Assembly (NCBI GenBank): GCA_009809945.1 | Contig: WTPW01000316.1 | Coordinates: forward strand, 165,499-229,498 | Length of the DNA: 64,000 bases | Source of the DNA: Gigaspora margarita | Taxonomy: Eukaryota > Glomeromycota > Glomeromycetes > Diversisporales > Gigasporaceae | Direction of reading: 5' to 3' | Shown here: one piece after another, positions 47,401-57,375 of the stretch | How the letters are laid out: every line of letters starts with the position of its first letter | Numbering within the stretch: the first letter of the stretch is position 1 | Made by a program: the position numbers and the translations under genes | Notes under the pieces: generated by a model | Seen by the model: the letters and a program-made list of their open reading frames with translations, nothing else | Told to the model about the DNA's origin: nothing | Databases searched by the model: none

Positions 47401-49138
47401 TCCCTATTAAAATATCATGTTAAAAATGATAGAGCATCAACCCAATAAAGATAATGTACAACGTGGTGTGGTGACACTTTCTACACCAAACAAATATTGC
47501 ACTATCAAAGTGCGCACCGTTCCACTCCCTTCGAATGTCACTGCCTTCCTTAATCAACACGCTATTACCATAAAATCCATTATGGATGAACGGCAACAGC
47601 GCAATAAAATTGATTTGCATGCCACAGAAGAGTATGAAGATGCCATTAAAGATATCACTATCAAAGGGGAATGTATATTAAGCTTCGATGAGTTTTCCAA
47701 TCTTCTTCAACTTGAATTTGACAAAGCAGGTGGCAACGAAATTTGGAAAAACGTGGTGGAAAAGTAATTTTAAATATTTATGACTAATTATATATTATAA
47801 TAATCAACTAAATCGTTTTTTCGCATTTTTTTTTAGTATATGGGCATTTGGCCCCAAGCGTGTTGGACCTAATTTATTAATAAATAATATCCATAATTAT
47901 ACTCGAAGATCGTATCCTACATTATACGTATGCAATTTGTGAACATGATATATTTCAATAATTTATATTTTTCTCAATTAAATTTTTGGATAGATGGCAA
48001 AAATATTTTAGCGACACTAAAATGTCTGGATCGTTGTCGTCTGACATTAACGAAGTAAACTCAAAATTTGTAGAAGAACGTGCATCGCTTGAATTATCTA
48101 TTCGTGACTTTGAAGAGGGTATTCACACAGGTTTTCAGCTCGCAACTAAAACAGGACCTCTTTGTGCTGAGCCATTAATGGGAGTAGCATATTTCTTAGA
48201 AGATTTTACAATATCCATAGATTATGAAAATGTAGATATATCTGAGAGTTAGTAATAGTTTATTTTTTTTTATTTTTTTATTTTTTTTGGCTTGATATTT
48301 GGCAAAAAATCGTATAACCAATTCTTTTTTAGTCCGGCAGAAATTGAGTGGATATGTTATAACAACAATGAGAGATGCTTGCCTTCAAGGATTCCTTGAA
48401 TTGTCTCCCAGATTGATGCTTGCCATGTACTCTTGTGATATTCAAGCAACAAGTTGAGTGGAATGAAATAACATTTTCAATTCTCGTAATAAAATTTCAA
48501 ATCCTAATATTAAACATTGGGATTTCAGCCGAAGCTTTAGGCCGCGTATATGCAGTTATATCTAGACGTAGAGGTCGCATTATATCAGACGAACTAAAAG
48601 ACGGAACTCCGTTTTTCCAAATTTGCGCATTGCTTCCAGTTGTCGAAAGTTTTGGATTTGCTGATGGTTTGTGCTTGACCAAATACTTTTAATTATTGCT
48701 GTGCTCATTCTAATATCTCTCTATCTTTTATAGAAATCAGAAAACGAACTTCTGGTGCAGCTATTCCACAACTAATTTTTAGCGGGTAAATAAAGTTGTG
48801 ATTTCGGATTTATGTGTTAATTATTTATTCGATTAATAATAACCCTTTACTGTATAGGTTTGAAATGTTGGATGAAGACCCTTTTTGGGTACCAACAACT
48901 GAGGAAGAGCTTGAGGATTTAGGAGAAAAATCCGATAGAGAGAATCTTGCAAAGAAATATATGGAAAACGTAAGGAAACGTAAGGTACTGTATTAGGATT
49001 TTTGAATTGTAACCATTGTAATTGTAATTTTCGTGATACAAAGAGCCAACTTTGTAATCATCGAATTTTTAGGGAATGTCCACGGACAAGAAAATTGTTG
49101 AACACGCGGAAAAACAACGCACACTTAAGAAGAAGTAG
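44415..49138 (+). CDS. EFL1/RIA1: Elongation factor-like GTPase 1 (60S ribosome maturation)
   Basis: Cytoplasmic EF-2-like GTPase that, with SBDS, releases eIF6/Tif6 from pre-60S subunits. Eighteen exons: 44415-44682, 44775-44920, 45066-45278, 45357-45502, 45596-45805, 45883-46019, 46131-46852, 46922-46964, 47049-47170, 47251-47347, 47433-47763, 47837-47911, 47994-48247, 48333-48452, 48529-48666, 48734-48785, 48858-48984 and 49073-49138. Together they give 1,088 residues, the usual family length. G motifs: AHVDHGKT (26-33), RGITM (66-70), DAPGH (104-108), NKID (158-161), SAL (250-252). The EFL1-type insert lies in domain II, with conserved [12 protein letters not shown] and AGEVHLE blocks and a C-terminal [13 protein letters not shown] block. 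All introns are GT-AG except intron 6 (46020-46130), which is AT-AC. The acceptor of intron 4 (45,595) was chosen because the nearer AG gives a stop. Confidence 0.95.
46020..46130 (+). other. U12-type AT-AC intron in EFL1
   Basis: The 111-nt intron starts ATATCCTTTA, an exact match to the minor-spliceosome AT-AC donor consensus, and ends CCATGCAC. TCCTTAAC, the U12 branch-site consensus, sits at 46113-46120, putting the branch adenosine 11-12 nt from the splice site, as expected for U12 introns. Joining exons 6 and 7 here gives …[14 protein letters not shown]…, which keeps frame and aligns without gaps with the family's AVL-x10 pattern. The possible GT (46,013) to AG (46,139) alternative shifts the frame. 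Confidence 0.9.
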
Positions 49139-50315
49139 GGCAAATTATTGGCCATCACGTGAAATTGTAAAGATCTTATTGGTCAACAAATCTTAAACTT
49201 TATCATAGCTATAGACCAATTTAAAATAAAATAAAATTAAGTTAACACTAATAAAAAAAAAACACTACTACAAAATAAAGTAATTCTAATTATGGTATTA
49301 TATAATTCTGATTATATTGACTATCGATCGATTCGATGTTAAAAATCGGCCTAACCTGCTCAGCGTTCAAAATTTAGATAAAAAATTTTTTTATACAATT
49401 GCAAGTAAAAATTTTGAGTATTTTATTTTTTTTTTAAGAGATTATTGTTAAAATTTTACTTGCTGATTTGCTTAGTCGACTAAGTAATAAAACATCAAAT
49501 CAAAGAAATTCCTTGATAGTATATTCGAATATTTCACCAATCATTGAATTCAATGCAAGATCAGGTCACCCGATCTTAGATAAAATGTGATCTTTTTATC
49601 TATTTATATGCAGTGTTGTCACTTGCGTGGGCAAATATTTGTATAAGCAAAGCTCGTTATATGATTGGCTAATATGTTATGAATTAGAAACTTTTGGCCA
49701 TTAGCCTTGGGCTGGCCAATGGCCGAAATGGCCAAAAAAATTTGATTTGGCTGATCAACACTGCTTGCAAGTATAAAGATCATTTGTTAGCTTGCTATCT
49801 AAAACTCATTATGGTTCTAAATCAACTATTCTATTTCATGATCATTAATATTCATTCGAAATTTTCTGGCAAAATTCGAATATTGAGAAGATTGAACGGA
49901 TGAATATTCGAAGATTCATTTTTTGACCGGATCATACCTCTAGATACAGGTAAAATTTTTACTATCACGTGACTTGTGACAAATTCTTTTAAGTTCGTTT
50001 ACTAATTATATATGTGACCTTTAAATATTTTTAATCCCATTAGTAACATTTTTTTCTATTTTTTCAAATATAGATATAATATTTATTACAAAATATATGT
50101 ATACTTTATTTCAGTATATATGTTGTAAATGGAATTTCACAAAATATATATAAATATATAAATATATAATATTTTTAGAAGTACTTTTATAAATTAAATA
50201 AGTTACAATATAAACAAAATCTTATCTGAAATATTATTTTAAATTATCACCTTAAGACAAAAAAAATATATATTATTTTTAAATTAAAAAAAAAAAAAAA
50301 CCAATAATATATTAC

Positions 50316-50443
50316 ATTTCACCGAAAGTTCATTTAGCCGCCATCACGTAGGGTTAGGGTTAAGCATTTAATAGTTGCAGTTATTATATTTTTACTAAAT
50401 TTCACCTAACGTGATGTCAGCTAAATGAGCTGTTCGGTGAAAT
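50316..50443. mobile_element. 128-bp MITE with ATTTCACCGAA ends
   Basis: ATTTCACCGAAAGTTCATTT and inverse ATTTCACCGAACAGCTCATT form terminal inverted repeats followed by paired CATCACGT. It contains one TAGGGTTAGGGTT stretch that mimics a telomere repeat. Confidence 0.65.
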
Positions 50444-50600
50444 AATACGGATCCTAGTATATAAATCCATTTTATATAATAAAAAATTAATAATATTTCA
50501 AATTTTGGTATAAAAATTGTTAAATTCGCTATAAATTTGAAATTAAAATGTTTTTAATCTATTTTTATCTATTATTCTAAATTTTAATAAAGCGTTAGTT

Positions 50601-50750
50601 CATGGCGACCCTATATGAATAGCCAATCAAAATTGAGCATGTGACTAGATAATATAATGCTTATTATTGGCCAATTAAAATTTTCTACAAACTTTCTAAC
50701 TTTTCTAATAACCCTAACTATAATTGACTGCTATATATAGGGTCACCATG
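50601..50750. mobile_element. 150-bp MITE with CATGGCGACCC ends
   Basis: CATGGCGACCCTATAT and inverse CATGGTGACCCTATAT are inverted ends around an AT-rich interior with AGCCAATCAAAATTG. No clear duplication. Confidence 0.6.
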
Positions 50751-52101
50751 GTGATGGGTCTCCATATATAATATTCAATAATAAAAAAAAGAAATAATCT
50801 TAATACCAAAAAAAAATTTGAAATAACATATAATTTGTTATATGGCCTACCTGAAAATCAATTAAAATTAATGTTTGTCATACGTTATACAATTAAAATC
50901 AATTAAAAATTATCATAAAATTAATTGAAATCCAATTGACGAAATAATTGCAATTAATTGCAATTTTCTTTTATTATATTGCGTAGAGCGCTACATACAG
51001 TACCGATTTTTATCCGTAATCAAATATTCGGTAGGCCTGGTTATATACATATAATTTTTACTAAGCATAATATAATGTATAATTAGAAAATAAATAAGAA
51101 AAATTTTGGATATCGGACATACATACAGCCAAGCAGTGTGACTAAATTTCTCAGGAGAAAGGAAGAAGGCAGGCTATATAGCAATTTGAACTTGGTTAAT
51201 ACAACATCTGACACGTCCCTAACTATATAGTATATATTAATAAAATTAAATAATTTAAGTAATACGTACAATATTGATAAAATCACGATAAACTTGTATT
51301 ATTATTATTTTGGAAAGCATATCGATAATTTTAGCAAATTTAAACAAATTTAAACAAATTTGATAGAAAAACAAGTCAAAAAATTTTAGCTTGTAATACA
51401 TTTGCATATGCTTAGTAGTTCAATCGTGATGATCTACAGGTGGTCTAATAATTTTAGTAAAGTATAACGCCAGCAATAAAACTCTGTTGGATTAATTAAG
51501 TACGTACCGGCACGTACATGATTTAGATGAAGTTTGCGAAAAAAATTTGCTTGGTGATGCATCACAAGATGTGTTGAATAGTCTTTTGATCGAGACGAAA
51601 AATTTAATTGTTGACAATACATAAATTAACTGACATAATTGTTCTAAGAACGATCTCTCCTATGCTTATATTACCATAATATTAATAAAGATGAGATTTT
51701 GATTGTCCAAAAGTAAAATACTAATTTTTCCTGATTGCATTTTTCGAACTACCGGTATGTAAACAAAAGTGTTGATAGGTAGTACGTACCGGTACAGCCG
51801 GTACAGCAGCGTTGATAGTAACACGTGCATCCGTGTTAAGTATTGTGATAGATAGATCATCTATTGTTAATTGTTAATATTTTAGTATTGTAAAAAAAAA
51901 TTTTTTTTTTAACATTGTGAAAATGATAAAATATATATAAAGGTCTGTCACGATAATGCCCCAACAAAATAATTATCTCTTCTTTTGAAAATTTTCCTTA
52001 AAGAAAATAAAATTGGAGTATAAAGGTCCGAGCAGCTTTTGTCTCGACTAAAAATATTCATCTTATTTTTACATTTTAACCCTTGAAATTAATTTATTCA
52101 G

Positions 52102-54522
52102 ATGCGTTACACTACCATCGAAAATAATTCTGGCAAAAGATTTACTTGGCAAGAATTAGCCAAGCATAATAAACCAAACGACGCCTATGTTGCTGTTCGT
52201 GGTAAAGTATATGATATCACAAATTTTATAGAACGTCATCCAGGAGGCGATGATATTTTGTTATTGGCTGCTGGAAGGGATATTACACAGGTAATAAAAA
52301 AAAATAATAATTAAAGTGCTTTTATTGAGACACAAATTTATCCAATACATTCTTTAGGCTTTTGAAACTTATCATGAACTTGGAAAACCTGATGTCATTC
52401 TCAAGTATGTTAACCATAAATTCTTAATCGTATGATTGATTTGACTCTAATGCTCAAAAAAAATAATAATATACGCAATATTTGAAATAAACATAACAGA
52501 AAGTTTTTTGTTGGAACACTTACAACCAATGAACTACCAATCTTTCCGGAACCGAGTGAATTTCATCGATCCATGAAAAAGGTCAGAATTTAAAAAAATT
52601 AACACGTGAAAATCACGTGCTTTATATTATTTACTGATGTCAATATTTTTTATTTAGAATGTTGAAGAATATTTCCGAAAGACAGAAATTGATCCAAAGG
52701 TAATTTACTTTATACTACTATCATTTGAAAAATTCTTATTTTTTGACTCATTCGCTTATTATTTATAGAACAGTACAAGCATTTGGATCAGATATGCCAT
52801 CATTTATGGCACGCTCATTGGATCCTATTATGCTCAATTTTACTTACCATACGTGATAGAGAGAACTTGGCTACAAATTATATTCGCGATGTCTTTAGGA
52901 TTCGCGTGTGCACAGGTTCATACTCCTTGTTTACTTGTTCATACTCCTTGTTTACTTCGATGTAAACACAATTTATATGCATAATAGATCTGATGTTCTT
53001 TCATACTTCTAATAGCTTGGGTTAAATCAGCTTCATGACGCGTCACACTTTTCGGGTAAGCTGACGCACGGATAGAATTTCTTCATCATTAGATTTTAAA
53101 CCAATAACTTCGTTCTGATTATGTCAACGACAATTTGATAGTAACAAATGATCCATTTGTCTGGAAGATATTGGGTGCTACCCATGATTTCTTTAATGGT
53201 GCATCGTAAGTTCGCTTTTCATTGCTTTATTTATTACATTTTAATGAATTTATAATAGTTAACTTATACGTTATAGTTATCTTGTATGGCTTTATCAACA
53301 TGCTTTCGGCCACCATATTTATACAAATATCGCAGGTAAGTATAATTAATTTAATATAGTTCTTCCAAAGTTAATTTTTTTGATTATAACTTTCCCTCTT
53401 TTTTTCTTAGATTGCGATCCTGATCTTGTAACGAGTAAGATCATTTTATTTTTAAATTTTTATAATTAATAAATTATATTACTTATGTTATGCTTTTTAA
53501 AAATTTCGAATATATAGATGAACCAGATATAAGACGAATAAAGCCAAATCAACGTTGGTATTCACGATACATAAATCAACATTTGTTCGTACCGATACTT
53601 TACGGTGTTCTAGCTACTAAAGTTCGTTTCCAAGACATAAACATTTTATATTTTATTGGTTCGAATGATAAAATACGAATTAATCCTATTACAACATGGC
53701 ATACTTGTGCATTTTGGGGTGGCAAGGTAAGATCAATGTCAATTTTATAAAAATGTTGATCTTAAAGCATGTAATATAAAAAAAAAAAATACTCTGTTCT
53801 AGGTATTTTTCGTGATATATCGCATCCTCGTTCCTTTGATGATAGGGTTGTCAGCATGGAAAGTTTTCTTACTATTAGCCATCGCTGATGCAGTTTCATC
53901 ATATTGGTTAGCTTTGACATTCCAAGCTAATCATGTTGTGGACGAGGTAGAATGGTAATTTAATTTATCTTTTTTTCTGTGATTTTTTTACTGTGAATTT
54001 ATGGTTAATATCATCAATTAACGGTTAACTATTTATGAATAAAATTAGGCCTCTTCCTGATAAAGATGGCTTCATACAAAAGGATTGGGCTGAAATGCAA
54101 GTAAGTTTTTTTGCCATGTGACATTACTTAATTATTATTATTCATAATAGCAAAAAAATAATACGTTCTAATTCATTTAAACAAGGTTGTTACAACCCAA
54201 GATTATGCGCATGAGTCCGGATTTATAACATCGATTGTTGGATCTTTGAATTATCAAGCTGTTCACCATATTTTTCCACAAATATCTCAACATCATTATC
54301 ATAGAATTGGTCCTATTGTAAAGGAGACATGTCGGGAATTTGGAATTCGTTATTATTATAAGGTACTATATTATCACTGAAATAAAATCTTTTACCAATT
54401 TGGATACAAATTATTAAATGATATTTTCACTATAGGATACACTTTGGGAAGCTATTGAATCACATATCAAACATCTTCGTTTGCTTGGTCTAAAACCAGA
54501 GGATCATGATAAATCAGAATAA
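52102..54522 (+). CDS. Cytochrome b5-fused front-end desaturase, delta-5 type
   Basis: ER-membrane desaturase that inserts a double bond on the carboxyl side of an existing one in long polyunsaturated acyl chains. Fourteen exons: 52102-52290, 52358-52404, 52500-52581, 52658-52699, 52769-52915, 53016-53055, 53142-53205, 53277-53335, 53411-53434 (24-nt microexon), 53518-53726, 53803-53954, 54049-54100, 54186-54362 and 54436-54522, giving 456 residues. The N-terminal cytochrome b5 domain has heme ligands in HPGG (46-49) and near H69. Catalytic His boxes: HDASH (176-180), H-x3-HH (212-217) and QAVHH (393-397). The Gln in the third box marks front-end enzymes. Hydrophobic segments lie at about 125-170 and 290-340. 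Overall order and length agree best with Mortierella delta-5 (arachidonate) desaturases. A delta-6 specificity cannot be excluded without a tree. Confidence 0.93.
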
Positions 54523-55755
54523 ATTGTACTATTTATTATAGCTTTGTTCTAATTGTTTCTAATGGTGATATGATATATGCATGTATACTCAATCTTATAT
54601 TTGTAGTTGTGAGCTGTAAAAAATACGTAATGGCACGGTTATCTGTTATGTATTGTGGTTTCAATTTACGGTTTATTGAAGAGACAATTGTAGATTTTAG
54701 TGTTGTAAACATTATAATAGGTTTGCATCTGGGCTTTTGGAACTTTTGTCATTTTATATATAGGTTATTTGTTTAATAGATAAATCTAAATAGACAGGTA
54801 GCTTAATTTTAATTTAAAATAAAGATATTTTTTTTATAAGTTAATAATAAAATCATACAAAACCTTAATTATCTTGGGATTCTATGATTGGATTTTGACG
54901 ATTTTTGGTTCATTGGAATCGTCACATCAAAACTAACATTTTTTTTTTAATATTTAGGGGAACCCCGGGTGTATCAAAACAAACATTTTGGTAGTAAAAT
55001 TATTCAAGATAGATTAGTAGATCAAAAGTTATTAACAATTCCATAAATTAGCTCATATGGTTATATTTTTAGTTAATATAAGATTTAAAGATAAATAATA
55101 ATTTTATAATTGTCTTTTGAATTTATTTCAGGTTTTAAAACCCGAAATTAAAATTTAAAGACAAAATTGTTTTTGATCTATTTTACTTAAAAAAATAAAA
55201 TTTTTAATACTATTTTTTAAATAATGAAATTGTTATAAGTTTAAATATATAAATTTTTATTTGTTTTTCCTTATAAAAAATATTAATTTGCTCTAACGAA
55301 GACAAAATAGGCCTTTTTTAAAAATCAATTTCAGTAGTATTACTAGTTGCTCTTGCTAATCTCTATATGTAATTATACAAGTTTTTTTTATAAAAGATTT
55401 TTTAACTATTGCAATAGTTGTCAGAATGGTAATAAGTTTTTATATTAGTAAAATCTTTTTATTATTTTAAATAACTATTTGAAATTTAAATATTATATTT
55501 TTTTTCTAAAATTAATTTATTCAAACAATGCTTATTATACTATTTTTGAAGTATTATATTAATATAGAATACTACAATTTTTAAGTACATTATGATACAA
55601 AAATAGTAATAGTATATAATTTTTTTTAAGATAAATATTAAGTATGAGTATAAAAAAAATACTATATTAACAACTATAGCAAAATGTACATAATATTGTT
55701 TTTTACTTATAACTATAACAAAAAATTTTTAATACTTTTTTTTTTCTACTTTATT
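54523..55755. other. Desaturase 3' region and AT-rich spacer
   Basis: No gene supported. 54,846-55,040 is a diverged fragment of the 40.1-40.9-kb foldback arm (shared TCATACAAAACCTTAAT and GATTGGATTTTGA). The rest is strongly AT-rich. Confidence 0.45.
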
Positions 55756-56417
55756 TTTTTTTTTTTTAAACTTGTACCGGTTGCTTACGTGTGCTTAACA
55801 TTTTATTAATTATAAATTAACAAAGTACAGTACATATTAACTATTTCTATGTAGTATACATCTGGCTAGCCCTATTACAGACTGCCCAAATGCCCGGTGG
55901 GCACCAAGATCACTACCGCCTTTAGTGTATTCACTGCCGATCAATATTGGTACAACTGGGAAACACCTCAGAATGTTTGTGCCACGAGTTCATGTAGTAT
56001 CTTTTCAGACTTAGGCCTCGTATTACGTCTTGTGACTTCAGCTAATCCAAATCAGGTTCTAACTCATTTCACTTCACCACCCAAATTTGACAATGGCAAC
56101 TGCCCAATTAAGGCAACCTATAAACGCTGATGGAAGACCCAGGCCATAGACGAGAATGCATCTAGCCACACGTGCACTTTTGGTGCCTAATTTAAGTAGC
56201 CGCTCGCAGGTTTTACACTAGCTGCCATACCTGCAACCCAACTACGGGAATTGCCTAATTAAGCCCTCTGATTTTCTGGCCAGCTGACAAACCACAGGTC
56301 TACAGATTTCCTTTTTAACCGGCTGGTTTTTTCATTATTGCCTCAGAAAGAACTTGAACCAGCAATCTTCAATTTGCATCCTGGGAGCATAACCGCTATG
56401 CTATCAATCCGCAGGAC
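55756..56417 (-). mobile_element. tRNA-headed SINE with poly(A) tail
   Basis: 662-bp element on the minus strand. The 5' end (56,417) is followed by TAGCATAGCGG (56,403-56,393), a perfect match to the pol III A-box consensus, and 43 nt later by GGTTCAAGTTC (56,360-56,350), a good B box. It therefore has a tRNA-derived head. The 3' end is a T run on the plus strand (55,752-55,767). Direct repeats TTTTTCTACTTTATT (55,741-55,755 and 56,418-56,432) flank it. A core of about 105 nt (near 56,150-56,260) is shared with the SINE at 1,344-1,680. Confidence 0.85.
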
Positions 56418-56539
56418 TTTTTCTACTTTATTAACAATTGTCTAAAAAATAATTAAATATATATTATATTAATTTTTGATAAATCTATAAAATGCTAGTT
56501 GATTATTTTTTTATAATATACTATAGGATTTATTTTATA

Positions 56540-56585
56540 GTGCTATAGCATTATAGTGCTATAGTACTATAGTGCTATAGTATTT
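56540..56585. repeat. TATAGTGC short tandem repeat
   Basis: About five copies of TATAGTGC with single-base variants. Confidence 0.75.
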
Positions 56586-56782
56586 ATATATAATTTATTA
56601 TATTTTTTATAAAGTATTATATACTTACTAATTTTAGCCAAAAGCAAAATTAATTTTATATAAAATTTATATTTTTATTATTATAGTCTAGGTTCTATAA
56701 AAAAATGGTCCGGGGTATAGTACAGATTGGTGTTGGGAATATATAAAATAGCACAATCAGAGTGATATGTACAGACTGTTAA

Positions 56783-57319
56783 GGGGGCATCCATAAATAA
56801 CGTTATGTACCCCTACATAGTAGCTCTTGACCCTCCCCCTCTACTATATAAAAAAAATTTTAAAAATCTGTATGTTTATATATAAAATTTTACAAAAACT
56901 TAAATATATAATGACCCAGTGATCCAAACTGGATGATTTTGGTACCATTCGATTTGTCTCATGAGACAAATCCAATGGTACCAAAATCATTTCATTTGGA
57001 TCACTGGATCACGTTTTTTATTAACGAAAATACTATTGATTTTATAGTAATTTTATAAAAAAACATAATAACCAATAGTATTTCGTTAATAAAACGCGAT
57101 CCAGTAATCCAAATCAAATAAAATTGGTACCATTCGAATCCTCTTCTCGAGACGATTCGAATGGTACCAAAATCATCCAATTTGGACTACTGGATCAGGT
57201 TTTAAACAAATTTTTAGAAAAAAATTGCGTTATGTTAGGGGGGACCCCTCTACATATTGGAAAATTGTTATATTTTGAGGGACCCCCCCTCAAGCATAAC
57301 ATAATTTATGGATGCCCCC
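56783..57319. mobile_element. 537-bp MITE with GGGGGCATCC ends (copy 2)
   Basis: Almost identical to 23,159-23,694, including the GGGGGCATCCATAAATAACG ends. Flanked by TAA on both sides, supporting a 3-bp target duplication. This copy has no ambiguous bases and resolves the inner hairpin (GTACCATTCGATTTGTCTCA and following inverse) that is N-marked in copy 1. Confidence 0.85.
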
Positions 57320-57375
57320 TAAATAGAAAGTCATAGTAAAAGGTGGTACAGAATTACAATAGGAAGTGGCATATA

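Larger units (their letters stand above)
49139..52101. other. Intergenic region between EFL1 and desaturase
   Basis: Nearly 3 kb with no supported gene. It holds two small MITE-like elements (50,316-50,443 and 50,601-50,750) and AT-rich sequence. The last few hundred bases presumably include the desaturase promoter. The ATG is preceded by TTTATTCAG, which could be a splice acceptor of a 5' leader intron. Confidence 0.45.

Noticed and set aside
47912..47993. EFL1 intron 12 donor GTATCCTAC resembles a U12 GT-AG donor
   Set aside because: No TCCTTAAC-like branch site near the acceptor; probably an ordinary U2 intron.
50340..50362. TAGGGTTAGGGTT, telomere-like
   Set aside because: Only two units, inside a 128-bp MITE; no telomeric context.
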